NCBI GenBank assembly: GCA_949316235.1
Contig: OX438742.1
Coordinates: forward strand, 38,198,853 to 38,262,852
DNA length: 64,000 bases
From: Oegoconia quadripuncta
Lineage: Eukaryota; Arthropoda; Insecta; Lepidoptera; Autostichidae
Direction of reading: 5' to 3'
Positions 11,691-23,110 of this stretch are shown in pieces. The notes beneath the pieces were generated by a model, which saw nothing but the letters and a program-made list of their open reading frames with translations, was not told where the DNA came from and ran no database searches. The first letter of the stretch is position 1; each line of letters opens with the position of its first letter. Both the position numbers and the translations under genes were made by a program.

Positions 11691-12436
11691 AGGAAAAATA
11701 AAGATTGTAAAATCTTTTAAAAGGTATACTATTATATTGTATATATATTGTATATGTATGAATATTGTTTGGTCATGTGGAGAGGATAAATGAAATAAGA
11801 CTAACCAAAGAGATATAAGAAGCGAATGGTAGTGTTGGTAGGACCACGGCGAATGTACCAAGCGGACGGTAGTTATACAAAGCAACCTGGGTTTAGTTTT
11901 TGGGGGATTTTCTAAGTTTTCAATTTATGTTATACCTATACATATTTATGACTTCAATGGCCTCGAGGCATCTATCACAGAGTCAGTGTGGTAATTTGAA
12001 TCCGAGGGAATTCATAAATATCCGGTCATCGGACATTCGTTGCAATTTCGGCTAAAAATACGTCGATTGAATTATGAAACGGCCTATTGTGATCTACTCT
12101 TGCGTTTTTCGATGAACACTGTGCCGTAATAACCTCAATAAGCCCAGATAATATTGTTTAATTGAGCTGTAGGGAATCTCAGTGGACAACTTACGATTTT
12201 TTTTGGCAACCTCATACTTGAATCATTAATTTCAACTTACAAGATAAAATTTGTTGAATGTCAATTTAAATGAATTGGATAGGGTTTGCTACATATTTAT
12301 CAGTCAGTATAGTTATATAGGAAAGGATTATCATCTATGCGAAAAGAATTGGCGCAAAAACCATATTCTCTTATTTTATTTAATATCATTTGAATTGGAG
12401 TTAAATTCAAGTTTGGGTGCTGGTAGAAGTACACTA

Positions 12437-12778
12437 TGGTCTGTTTTATTAAACCAATCTCAATACAAGTCTTGAAGCTGTATCAACCGAGATGCGTCTT
12501 AAGCAGTTCACGCTATCTCAAGCTCCGTGCTAATTTATAAACCAATCTTGAGGTCTACTCAGCTTAGATCACTTCTCAAGTATTCGCCTCAGCGGCGAAT
12601 GAATGTTAGTCTTGAGTTTCATTTATAAATACGCGCACCTCTCAAGTGAGTACTGCTTGAGTATGTACGTGCTTTTCAGGTCTCAAGGTTCTCAGGTCTT
12701 AGGTTTTCAGGTCCTTTCTTCTTTTATCTTCTTTCTTTCTTCTTCTTTTCAGTCTTGAGAATGGTTTATTAATACGGG
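12437..12778. mobile_element. MITE-like element with GGYCYGTwTTATTAA ends
   Basis: The left end ggtctgttttattaaacca matches the reverse complement of the right end (tggtttattaatacgggcc). Part of the same terminal motif recurs at 14971 (ggcccgtattaataaa) and near 43385. The body is pyrimidine-rich and non-coding. No target duplication found. Confidence 0.6.
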
Positions 12779-13383
12779 CCCAAGAGTGTTTGTCATTCAA
12801 GTAGTGAATAATTTTGTAATAACCTTTTTTTTGTTTTGTTTTGACATCATATTTAAAAACATTCTATTAAATTCTATTCCCAGTAATAATAAATTAGCGA
12901 TCTGAATATTTACCTACACGTTGAATAGGCTGATCACTGGCTCACTAGGGACCAGGTTTCACTTGATTCCCTCCCCATAGGTAAAGTTTATTCACTTTAG
13001 CTACACTTTCATTTGCGTGAAATAAGGGTGGCAAATTTCTGTCCAATTTCACACCCAACTCTTCTTAAATTAGTCGGGGCCTAATTTAGTGTTAGTTCAG
13101 TAGGCGCTTTGCATAATACCACTGTTTATCCTTGCTTACAGGAGTTGTAGTGGGAGGAGTGAGGAGGCGGCTGGACACACTATGACTGACATCACTCTAA
13201 TTTCCGATTAATAAATTTTGACAAGGTTATTTCGGTTCGCTATAGAAGCGGCCAATCAAGGCTTGTTGATTGAAATTGCATGTCAAATGCAACGCCAAGT
13301 CTTGTCACCCATATTGTGTTTCATGAATGCGGGAACTTGATTGGTCAATCACAAATGCCATTAGCACAATGTGGGGTATTTAT

Positions 13384-13616
13384 GGATTCAAATGAACTTT
13401 AAACTAGCCTTCCGCCCGCGGTTTTGCCTACGTGGTATAACTTTAACGCGGCTATTTATTTATCCCGCGGGAACTACTCACGTTATCGGGATAAAAAAGC
13501 TATGTCTTAATCCATGTTATAATTTACCTATATACCAAAATTCATCCAAATCCGTCCATCCGTTTCGGATTGAGCAACAAACAAATTTGTACTCTCGCAT
13601 TTATAATATTAGTTAG
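13384..13616 (-). repeat. MINE/Helitron-like repeat
   Basis: The reverse complement reads tataaatgcgagagtac, aatccgaaacggatgg, ggatttggatgaattttgg, then cccgcgggataaataaatag and the GC-rich 3' block. The order fits the lepidopteran family with copies at 14651, 22735 and 39005. Confidence 0.65.
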
Positions 13617-13811
13617 ATTAAATAAGTTGTTGTTGAATAAATGTTATCATTCTATGGAAGAATTCATGATATGATATTCCTGTACCCAATTAAATACTCA
13701 AAATAATGCCAACCGGTCGGTCAGGAAATCTATTATAGAAGTCAATAATCAGCTGTGAATGTCCTGTGATTGTTATGATGATGATGAAACTGATACTCCT
13801 ATATAAAATTA

Positions 13812-14148
13812 CAACCACCTCCGTGGCTCAATATAAACAACATTGAGTTTGCGATTCGGAGGTCGCGGGTTCGATCCCCAGCGGGGTACATGTTTAAGTA
13901 CTCGGTTAGGTAGGTGGTAGGGCATTTTAATTGTCCGCCTGGCTAGCTACCACCATCTTATCTAAATCTGCCGCCAAGCAGCAATGTTAATAGCATAGTT
14001 GTGTTCCGGTTGTCAGAGATAAGATAGCCAGTCCCCCAAGTGTGTTGAGGTTTCCGGGTCAGTACGCTTCCACCTTCGGCCTCATCTTCACTTAACATCA
14101 GGTGTGATGTAAGTTCAGTACCAACCCGTTATGAATAAAAAAAAACAA
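13812..14148 (+). repeat. SINE-1, nearly full copy
   Basis: The tRNA-like head has an A box near cctccgtggctcaa and a B box gggttcgatccccagcgg. The body runs from ctcggttaggtaggtggtag to ccgcctggctagctacc. The 3' part contains gtcagagataagatagccag and cttcacttaacatcaggtg and ends in an A run after cccgttatgaat. It is a non-coding pol III-type retroposon and serves as the family reference in this window. Confidence 0.85.
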
Positions 14149-14154
14149 TTTAGT

Positions 14155-14462
14155 TGTTGAGTGTGCAATGTTTTATTTCAAATTAATTAATATAATACAA
14201 AATTCTCAGGCAGGCCATGTATCAATTAATTTTTATAATTTAATTACTCAAGTGCATTTATCCGACTGCTCTTACGAGTAAACGGTGATGGAAACCATCG
14301 TAGGGAAACCTGCGTGCTTAAGAAATAAAAATTCTAAAGCATGTGAAGTCCCCAACCCGCATTGGGGCAGCGTGGTGGACTATGACTCGTACTCCCTCAT
14401 TATAGCAGGGAAGGCCTATATTCCTGTAGTGGGATATTTACGGGCTGAGATAATGATGATAC
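14155..14462 (+). repeat. SINE-3 copy ending in a GAT-rich tail
   Basis: Blocks ggcaggccatgtatc, tttatccgactgctctta and aaattctaaagcatgtgaag precede gtccccaacccgcattgg, ggcagcgtggtggactat, aaggcctatattcctgtag and a final ataatgatgat. A second copy with its tRNA-like head preserved is at 45985. The gat tail resembles that of the RTE-like LINE at 29647, a likely retrotransposition partner (inference). Confidence 0.7.
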
Positions 14463-14650
14463 AAAATGTTTGTACAGCTAGATTGTACGTAATGATAAAA
14501 ATGGAAATTCAAAATCAATTTAATGATTATATTACTAAAATACGTGCATATAAATAAATATAAATAATATACGTGCATTGTATTTATTTAAATTTAGTAT
14601 TGATATCAGCCACAGGATGTCCACTGCTGAAATTTAGTTTATGTAACATA

Positions 14651-14815
14651 TTTCTTTATTATAAATGCGAAAGTTTGTATGTTTGTTTATTTGTTTTTTG
14701 CTCAATCACGGTGAAACGAATGAACGGATTTGGATACAATTTGGTATATAGGTAGAATATACCCTGGATTAAGACTAAGTTTTTCTAACGCAGGCAAAGC
14801 TAACTAAGCTAGTAC
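14651..14815 (+). repeat. MINE/Helitron-like repeat
   Basis: ttataaatgcgaaagtttgt, ctcaatcacggtgaaacg, atgaacggatttggata and accctggattaagac are the diagnostic blocks. It ends near agctaactaagctagtac. Confidence 0.7.
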
Positions 14816-14969
14816 TCATATAAAGTAGATTCACCGCTTTTCTAATGATAGACAAAATGTACAATATTTTACCAATGGTTAAATTAGCTTTCACATATAC
14901 AGTTCACGGTGCAACATTTCTAACTTAGGCAGAGCTGAGTATAAAAGCGGAAGGTCACTCTGTCATTAA

Positions 14970-15425
14970 CTAAGGCCCGTATTAATAAAACGTTCTCGAG
15001 ATTGAAGTATGAAGCTGAAATTTGGCAGTTTTGTAGTTTATAGATAGGAGGTTTATAGGTCATCTAAGAACGGATTTCCCAAAATTATCACCGGAAACAC
15101 GGGAACAGGAAAAACTTGATCGATGGGGTAACCACTAAGGTAACATTTATGAAAATTCCCAAGGGAAATGTTGGAAATTCCCACGGGAAACGGAAAACTA
15201 CTTGACGTGTACTGAAATGTGTAGTTTATAGGAAGGAGACGTTAGTTAATAATGGATTTCCCGGAATTCCCACAGGAACAGGAAAACGGGATGGCTGCAG
15301 GTAAACACTCGCTGAGGTAAAATATCTTAGACGCTAAGAAAGGATTTCGGATTTTGATTTCCACGGACAATTTCCACGGGAAGGAGTTTATTGCATGTTC
15401 AATTTCTGACGAAACCCAGTAGTTC
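14970..15425 (+). repeat. Diverged tandem units, gggaaa/ggatttccc-rich
   Basis: Two imperfect units of about 180 bp. Each has tgtagtttatag, an aggaggttta or aaggagacgtta stretch, acggatttccc, and caggaacaggaaaac. It begins with ggcccgtattaataaa, the terminal motif of the MITE at 12437, so it may be the inside of a larger element of that family. Confidence 0.55.
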
Positions 15426-15834
15426 ATAATAGTAATGGTTATTTATTTTATTAATATCCAATATATCGTAATATTCCCGGCTCGCTAGAGCACGTAGATG
15501 TGAGCTGAAATATGTCGTTATAAAATGAAAACAACATGACATTTCTCTTTAAAATTATACCATTTAACGGGAAGGGTAGATGTGTTCTCGAACATTGTGT
15601 AAAGACTATTACAAAGCACTCATGGCGCTAATCGTTTCCGACAATATTCCAGCAGATGATATTTATTATTGGCTATTTCTTCGTTCACATGTCCATAAAC
15701 GTTACTTACATGTGATATAATGCTGTCAAGCGCTTGCAAAGGAAGTTGTTTTTGAAATATTAAAACTACCACGTAAATGCGGTGTTTACTCCATCAATTT
15801 TGGCATAAAAATTCTATAAATAATAACATATTTA

Positions 15835-16105
15835 CCTGTTTAGTGTAGCGGCACAGATTACTAATAAGTTACTAAAGTAAGTAGCGGTAAGAAACTCTGA
15901 CTGCTATACCAAAACGGTTACGGGTTCGAATCCCGCTGGGGGCATTTGTTTGTATGGTGAATTCGAAATGGTGTAATGGACGTTTTTCATATTTATGTAC
16001 CAAAATATTTTTTTGTGTAGGTTTGTATGGTATTCGTAATACAAGCTTAGTTGCTTAGTGCGGTACGAGAGGGCGCTGTGTGTATAGATATTTATTTAAA
16101 CAGTA
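15835..16105 (+). repeat. SINE-2 copy
   Basis: Head with tttagtgtagcgg, B box cgggttcgaatcccgctgg, body tacaagcttagttgctta, gggcgctgtgtgt and an atttatttaa end. About 30 bp of extra sequence (acagattactaataagtt...) sits inside the head. Confidence 0.75.
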
Positions 16106-16519
16106 TTTCATTAGAGATCCATAAATCTAGTTAATCCGGAGTCGTGTGGTTTGTTGTAGGAGCGGGAACTTCTAACTTTATATCCGTGATGCTAGGATAC
16201 ACAAAGTGGAATTCTGCTATTTGATAGTGTCAAAAAACTGTGCCCAAATAGTGACATATATAGTGTCCAAAGGAAAGAAATGGTGGCATCATAGTTTCAC
16301 AGTATTATTATTGGTATTTGTGAGAAGTTGCTGTGATAAAAAAATCCAGGCCGGACAAATTTATCTACAAGGATGTTATGTATGGAATTCTATGAAGGAG
16401 GATATGTTTGTGCAATAATGATTGCGGTTCAGTTTTTGAAGTCACAGGTTTTTTTTTTTTTTTTTCGACTGTCCATAGTGAAACAGTCTCTGCGTATGAG
16501 AAATGAGGATTCCAGCAAC

Positions 16520-16605
16520 ACCTTCAGCACCTTCGGCCTCATCTTCACTTAACATCAGGTGTGATTGAGGTCAAGTACTAACCCGTTGTGCATTAAAAAA
16601 AAAAA
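16520..16605 (+). repeat. SINE-1 tail with A run
   Basis: Identical in order to the last ~85 bp of SINE-1 (ccttcggcctcatcttcac, ttaacatcaggtgtgattg, cccgttgtgcatt, A run): a 5'-truncated insertion. Confidence 0.8.
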
Positions 16606-16609
16606 AAAA

Positions 16610-18645
16610 CACGTGACGCCAGAAAGCTCACCAAAATCATTGAATCTTTTAAACTATAGTTGCACTATTTTTTGGCATTATCAAAATAATTGAATTTCAC
16701 TAAGTGCGTTCTAAAATCACGGATGTCTAACTTCTTCAACCAGCTACAACGCGGCGGTCGTTGACTTGATGGAAACTCGATTAAGTTCTAATGTCTCTCA
16801 GCCGCGGTCTGGTCGTGTGCCAAATTACTTACTATTTTACTTTCTTGGACCATTTGTCAAATACTACAACGATAATAACAATTCTTGACAACTTGATGGA
16901 CCGTACTATACAGATTTGTGATAGTAAATATTTATTGAGAGCTGTACTGGGTGGGACTCACCGATTGACTTTGCCGATTAGTTTAGGCAACCGATGTACA
17001 ACAGTTTTGTAAACCCCGACCTACAATTTTTCATAATTTTTTATCATCAAAATAAATCTATTTCCATCATATATCTTTAAAGCATCATGCATGCCAAGTA
17101 TTGCATTGTAGAAACAAATCATTTCTAGACAAAAGACGAAAAACGAGTGAGTTCTAGAAACATTAGTAATCCTAGAATTTGTGCAAGGTGTCATTGACCT
17201 TATCACCTGATAGGGTTGAACTTAGTCAATTAATTTGATTAACTATATAACTTGAAAACGATGACAAATATTGCCATAGTCCTGTAATACAATTTTTAGG
17301 ACATAAGCAAAGGAATTATAGATTTTTAAGAGATAGTTCATGGTTGTGTCCCACCCAGTATATAAAATGTCCGCACCATAAAGGAATAAATCCCGCGTTT
17401 CCATCTAAGAAAGTTTTCACGATCAAGTAACTGTGCTCCATTTCAAAGGATCCATTGAAATGATTGAGGCGTATCTATATATACTAGATCGTAAGAAGAA
17501 ATTGCTATAAACTTTGGAGTAATAAAATTTAAATACTTTATCTATGGACATATACATACACTCACACACACACGAGCTCAGATATATATTCTGTTAATTA
17601 TTTTTGTTTTTGCTTCTTTTTAATCTAACTGGTTTTAGTTTATAAATCTCTCCACTTTAACCTAATGCTAAATCCGGTGTCAGGAGGACGTGAGCCTAAC
17701 CTAAGTTAGTACAATCTCCAGCTCACCCATCAACCTAACCCATCCAAGAACATTATTATACAGTCAATAGCATAATGCCCTTCCAATGTAAGCTGACCGC
17801 GAGACACTATCGCACGCAGCGAGACCAGCTTATATATTTTTTTTGTTACAGTTGTTCTGCGGCCACGGGTACTAGGATCCACATTAATTCTCTGTCTATT
17901 AGGAAATTTATTGCTAACAGTACATTTTATGTAGTAGTGTTGTACGATTATATTTAAATATGTCGTGGCAGCGACGTATTAGCGACGTATTTTTAATATG
18001 GATGGCCGTATGCCTACCGTAGTACATGGTTTGCCACAAGAAGTGAATCTGATAAATTATATTCCTTAAACTACCTATTCTATGTTTAGCGCCTAGCCCC
18101 AAAAGGTGTCAGCTGAAAATGAGCGCTATGGTTCAAGCCACAGCATTATGCTGAGCTGGAACTGAAAAGAAATATCCGCGATAAAGTTATTCTACGCAGG
18201 TACGCAAGTACAATATTAATTCTGTGACGCAGCTCGTAATACGTATATACACACATCAACATAATCTAGGAATATTTTGTATAAAGTTCTTAACTCACAA
18301 AGTACTGGCCGGTATTAAAATTCCAAATTTGAATTTGAAAAAATAAATGAACAATAAAAGATTTGCACTGCATAATTGTAGTGAAGTTCGAAGATTTCAA
18401 TTTACTTTGTAGCAAATCAAAGTTTTATTAAAACGTATTGTAATACGTTGATGGACGGTTACGCTGCACGGCGTAATGTAATGCTAACATTCTGTGACAC
18501 GACGCTGCATGGCGTAGTTTCTTTAGGTTATTTTGTGAGCAGTTCGCTGATCTACGAATGAAGTTTCGAAGAAATACATTCTCACTGCCTAGTTTGCAAC
18601 AGTTCGGAAGAATATTTTCCCCGTCACAAAGAGGGATCCCTTTCA
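16610..18645. other. No feature recognised
   Basis: AT-rich DNA with stops in every frame. A cacaca tract lies at 17568-17580. The 18430-18650 part is somewhat GC-richer and borders the candidate promoter that follows. Confidence 0.4.
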
Positions 18646-18649
18646 TACC

Positions 18650-18793
18650 CGTATATATGCACGTGCGTTCTTCTCGTCATACAATTAACGAGCTTATTGG
18701 CTTATAATTGTGCAAGTATCATTTGGAAACGATGTGTTTTGTTTTCCCGTGAAATAATTAAAAAAGAAATTGCATAAATAGTGTGTCGAGAGG
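18650..18793 (+). promoter_or_regulatory. Candidate promoter and untranslated first exon
   Basis: A TATA-like gtatatatgc at 18651 is followed about 30 bp later by an initiator-like cgtcatacaatt. About 110 bp further a strong splice donor, gag|gtgagt (18792/18793), follows with no ATG-headed frame before it. This is the arrangement of an insect 5' UTR exon, but any of the signals can occur by chance. No matching downstream coding exon was found in the window. Confidence 0.25.
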
Positions 18794-19132
18794 TGAGTAC
18801 CTTAATTTTTCCATGTTGTTTTCTCTTGGTTCGTGATCTGATGTGTAGTAAAAACGACTTAAATTTTTAGGCTTGGTTTGTTTAGTAAAAAGTATTTAAC
18901 TTAATAATATAGGAAGGAATATTTTTGTTTTATTCTATAGGATAATGTGATAAAAATATATACATGTTTTATGTTAATTGTAACAAATTTTGAGTAAATT
19001 GAGAAAATCAGAATATCCTTAGACAGTGGTGATATGTGTATTTACGGAATCTCCAGGATGAGATCTTTCCTATGATATCTATATTGTACTCCTTGAGTAA
19101 CGAACAAACAGATACCCAAACCTTCGCATTTA

Positions 19133-19490
19133 ACCGCCTCCGTGGTTCAATTTAACCGCCTCCGTGGCTCAATTTAAACAACATTGGGTTTACGATTCGG
19201 TGGTCGCGGATTCGATCCCCAGCGGGGTACATGTTTAAGTACTCGGTTTGTTTGGTGGTAGGGCATTTTAAATGTCCGCCTGGCTAGCTACCACCATCTT
19301 ATCTAAATCTGCCGCCAAGCAGCAATGTTAATAGCATTGTTGTGTTCCGGTTGTCAGAGATAAGATAGTCAGTCCCCCAAATGTGTTGGGGTTTCCAGGT
19401 CAGTACGCTTCCACCTTCGACCTCATCTTCACTTAACATCAGGTGTGATTGAGGTCAAGTACCAACCCGTTGTGCATAAAAAAAATAAAA
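19133..19490 (+). repeat. SINE-1 copy with duplicated head
   Basis: The first 22 bp of the head (aaccgcctccgtggytcaat) occur twice in tandem. The full body follows (B box ggattcgatccccagcgg), ending in cccgttgtgcat and an A-rich tail interrupted by a T. Otherwise very close to the copy at 13812. Confidence 0.85.
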
Positions 19491-19494
19491 AAAT

Positions 19495-20100
19495 AGAGTA
19501 GTTATACAAGTGAGACATAATAAGCAGCGGACGTGAGGCGAGCTCCTTATTAGTGTATAGGCTTTGTTTATTTACAAATAAAATGAAATAATCATTTTAT
19601 AACAGTAAAATATTATTCGACGAGTGAAAATTGCCGTGGCAATAGTGCTTTTTAAATGTTCTTATTTTTCTGTTACTATTATTTATGTTTAAATTTGGAT
19701 ATAAATTTGACACTTATTCTATTGTAACTTATATAGTATTGATTTTAGCATAATAAATTCGGCTAATGTCAACATAAAGGCTTCACTAATATTTGTACTT
19801 TGGCATAAAAATGAATAAATTTGTTATTATTATACATCTATGCCTAAGTACACTACCACCAGAGTATCTGTTAATAGCATTGTGTTCCGCTTGATTCAGA
19901 CCAGATAGGCTAGTTCGCTCCGTAATTTAGAGGCTCTGGGTCTTATTTACTATACTGAAAATTGATTATAATTGGCGAAAGACATTCGATTTAATAATAG
20001 AAATGTGGAAATGGGAGCCGGCGATGAAATATGTTTTAAAATTAAATATAGTTTAGTTCAATATTAATTGAAATAAAAGAATTGAGATCTAATCGGATGT
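19495..20100. other. No feature recognised
   Basis: AT-rich. The stretch 19850-19940 loosely resembles a worn SINE body (gttaatagcattgtgttccg). Confidence 0.35.
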
Positions 20101-20106
20101 CAAGAT

Positions 20107-20374
20107 CTGTAAATAAATAAATACTTTTGCACATACACACAGTGCCATCTAGGTCCACAGTAAGCATCTAGGCTTGTGTTAAGGATGCTAGATGGTTGAT
20201 AAACTACACAAATACATTTTTTTTTTTGTAAATAAATACATGAAAAACAGCCATAACTCGGGAACATACGTCTCTATTCATCATACAAAGATATACCTCT
20301 AGCGGGATTCGAACCCGCGACCTTTCGGTATAGTAGCAGAGTTTCTAACCACTACACCAAACAGGTCGTCAACT
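20107..20374 (-). repeat. SINE-2, full copy
   Basis: The reverse complement reads gacctgtttggtgtagtggt (A box), gcgggttcgaatcccgcta (B box), gatgaatagagacgt, ccgagttatggctg, aaataaata, ctagatggcactgtgtgt and an atttattta end. It is well preserved and the best reference for SINE-2. It is tRNA-like only in its head and is not a tRNA gene. Confidence 0.85.
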
Positions 20375-20419
20375 TCATTATAATTCTAGCTCTTGATTTG
20401 ACTTGCCTAATTTTTACCA

Positions 20420-20562
20420 ACAGACCAAGGCGCCCTTTTAAGCCACCTTGAAATCTACCGGGGCCGAATATTCAACTTGCCGTCCAAAGCACGGAAACAC
20501 TCGCATTAAAATTCTAAATATTCGCATTCGAAAACGAATTGCGACTGCGCCTCGTGTGCTTT
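20420..20562 (-). repeat. 5S-SINE relative lacking the 5S core
   Basis: The reverse complement shares gcgcagtcgcaattcgtttt, then attttaatgcgagtgttt, gtgctttggacggcaag and atattcggccccgg with the element at 59215. The segment matching 5S rRNA in that copy is absent here, so this copy has an internal deletion. Confidence 0.6.
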
Positions 20563-20684
20563 GCTCAGTATTATAATAAGTGTCAACCATAATAGCTTTT
20601 CACATACAACAAGCCACATGAGCTCCGTCATAACCACACATTTACCGGTCCGTACAATCTGACTATTTATACTACAGATTTTTA

Positions 20685-21005
20685 ATTAAGCCTCGACGAA
20701 AAACGTCGGGTGTTATGTGGTTGACGGCGTTGAGTGTGTGTTTGTGTCCAGTCTTTGTCTGGACAAGATGTCACGCGTGGTACGATTTCAGTGGGTTTTT
20801 TTTTTTAATTAAAGAATAAACGAGAGGACAGGTTCTTAGGCCCTTAGATCTCCGCTTGAGGATAGTTAACAAGGGACAGCTTTATATAACTTGTATAGCG
20901 GCATCTCTAACTATGGTCAAGCGCAGATCTACGCCTGAGCAACATTCTGAATTACGGGCCTAAGACATGTTTGATGGACGGTTAAGCCTTATCGAAGATT
21001 TTTAA
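20685..21005 (+). repeat. Dispersed repeat R-A copy, split by a MITE
   Basis: The left part reads cgacgaaaaacgtcgggtg, cagtctttgtctgg and gaggacaggttctta. The right part resumes gacatgtttgatggacgg and aagccttatcgaag. In the other copies these halves are contiguous (ggacatgttcttagcc-atgtttgatg). Confidence 0.7.
20839..20961. mobile_element. Small MITE inside repeat R-A
   Basis: The inverted ends ttaggccc...gggcctaa, and inner agatctccgcttgaggatag against the inverse ctatggtcaagcgcagatct, define a ~120-bp insertion absent from the other R-A copies. Superfamily unassigned. Confidence 0.7.
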
Positions 21006-21499
21006 ATTTTAACCCAGTTGGTTTGATCTATCTGGATGGTATAATCATTTGTTTCCTCCGGAATTTTCTAAATTTTCAATTTCTATACAAGAGACTTAGA
21101 ATATGCATGACACCTAACGTAAGCTAAGCTTAAAGAAGAAGAATCTTAATTTTATTTTCGTATTTCGTAAAACGAATCTCTATAATTGGTTCTGTGTAGC
21201 AATGACATTATTTGTCACCAAAACATTGTGGCTATTTCGTTTTATACGTTTTGAGATTTGTACGTTTTGACACTCGTACTTTATGACCATTAAACAATTC
21301 GTCCTCTGGACATTTTGTCACGTTGACGACTTAGTCCCGGAATGATTGAAAAGTATACGAAAATAGTTATCATATAGGTGAGCACGTTGCAATAGATGTT
21401 TTGAGTAAATTGAAATTTAGAATATTTTTTAGATTAGAATACGGCATTGATCCAAGTGGAACTAATGACATAAAAATAGGTATTCATTAAAATTAGAAA

Positions 21500-21893
21500 A
21501 CTTTGGTTTGGGACGCAACCTGCATGTGTGGATACCGTAGCCCCGTCCCACTTGCAAGTAACTTCCGGTTGCGCTGGAGCGGCAGCGGCTACAGCTGAGA
21601 GCACCAAACGTCGCAAATATGCAAGTATGAGTACAGGTTTCATATTTGTGCCCTTTGGTGTGGAAACCTTAGGCCCGTGGGGTCCGGAAGCGCGAAGATT
21701 CTTCCAGGATCCAGGATCTGTCTTCGCGCTTGTTGATACCTCTGGGGACAAAAAGGCTGGCAGCTATCTCGGACAGCGTATTAGTATAGCTATCCAACAG
21801 GTAATGCTGCAAAATCCAAAAGGTAATGCTGCCAGTCTTTTGGGTACCCTTCCTTACGGTACGGACCTCGAGCACGTTTTCTACCTTTCTTAA
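21500..21893 (+). pseudogene. LINE ORF C-terminus, plus strand
   Basis: The plus-strand frame contains CVDTVAPSHLQVTS, GAAAATAESTKRRKYASM, FVPFGVETLGPWGPEARRFF and GQRISIAIQ, then GNAASLLGTLP. This is the conserved C-terminal region of an arthropod non-LTR retrotransposon ORF (the blocks V-P-x-x-V-E-T-x-G-x-W and A-I-Q-R-G-N-A). A duplication of about 20 bp interrupts the AIQ-RGNA junction. It is open to a stop at 21893 but 5'-truncated. Confidence 0.75.
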
Positions 21894-22079
21894 TTTTGAA
21901 AGCTAGAGAACGTGTTCTTGTCTGCTCCCGAGTTTTTCTTTTCCCTTTTTTTTCTGTAGGTAGTTAGCTCCTTTTTTCTAAGTTATGTTGTTTATTATGT
22001 ATGTTATAGTTAAATAATAAATATATTGAGTGCTAATTATAAAAATAAATCAACTTGTCAAATTACAAAACTATAAAAT

Positions 22080-22270
22080 TTACAATAATGTATTTTTGTG
22101 CGGTGGCATCTGTAGGCTGGCCGCGTTACCTCTCTGTATCGCGTTACAGAGAGCCCTCTTATCGCCGGAGATATCGACCAAACGCGCAGATAACTCCATT
22201 GCTAATTTCTTCTCATCTGGACTCCATGGATACAAGGTTTCCACCCCAACAGCATAATTTTGTGTAGCCG
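22080..22270 (-). pseudogene. LINE ORF C-terminus, minus strand
   Basis: The minus-strand frame reads AVGVETLYPWSPDEKKL, ELSARLVDISGDKRA and NAIQRGNAASL: the same domain as the plus-strand copy 200 bp away, in opposite orientation and with an internal deletion. The two copies differ enough to be separate insertions rather than a recent inversion. Confidence 0.75.
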
Positions 22271-22734
22271 TCTGGGTTAACAATACGTAAGGGAAAATAT
22301 TCGGCGAAATATGTTCTCAGCTCATAGCGGGAGTGCGAGTAGTATTAAAATTTTTGCCCTTCACGCGCCAGTAACCACACAACCACACAATAGGCGTCTA
22401 CTCGGGACATACATATTCGTATCGATATTCCACTGACAAATTGAATAGATATTCGAAAACTGAATAAATCCTTTTCCAATACCGCGATAAAATTAAACCT
22501 TTGGAATCTGCTCACAATAACTCTCTGCTCACAATGAATATTGGCTAGACGTTTTAGCATCATTATTATTTATGGACATAAAACTCACTAAGTATCATCT
22601 GTGGCTGATATGATGATGAAAGGTAAATTGCTATACATATAAATCTCTTTGAATACATGCTGGTAAAGCGTACCTATCAATTAAGAAGGCTTAATCCGTC
22701 CAGTGAATAAATTATGATTTTTTTTTAATTTTAC

Positions 22735-22920
22735 TAAGCGAAGGTTTGGACGTTTCATTGTTTGAATTTTTGTTACTCAATCACGGCGATACGGATGAAC
22801 GGATTTGGATGAAATTTGGCATATAGATGAAAAATACCCTGGATTAAGACATAGGATATTTTATCCGGATAATGAGTATAAACGCGGGATAAAGTTATTA
22901 CGCAGGTTTATAAGCTAGTA
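22735..22920 (+). repeat. MINE/Helitron-like repeat
   Basis: gttactcaatcacggcgat, atgaacggatttggatga, accctggattaagacatag and cgcgggataaagttattacg, ending agctagta. Confidence 0.75.
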
Positions 22921-23110
22921 CAGAATAAATAAAAAAAATCACTCTGACCTGCACTCAAGAAGCTAATTTTAAACAGTGCCAACATTGCTTTAATTACGAT
23001 TATTTTGGAGAATTTCTAATTATTGATAAAAACGGCCACTTTTTTTTATAATCATGAATCCTGGAAAATAACTCCTATCAACTTAGTGTTTATATTAGTT
23101 ACGCACACTA

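Noticed and set aside
17640..17720. Telomere-like cctaacctaa motifs (also near 35410)
   Set aside because: Only two consecutive units; insect (TTAGG)n telomeric arrays are long. Chance or simple A/C-rich sequence.
20107..20374. Possible tRNA genes (also at 13812, 44463, 46020, 61884)
   Set aside because: A and B boxes are present, but each is followed by the same long SINE body and none appears to fold as a full cloverleaf with a clean acceptor stem; they are SINE heads.
21434..21751. 105-codon minus-strand frame with an Ala-rich centre
   Set aside because: It is the antisense shadow of the LINE C-terminus encoded on the plus strand, where the conserved motifs are.
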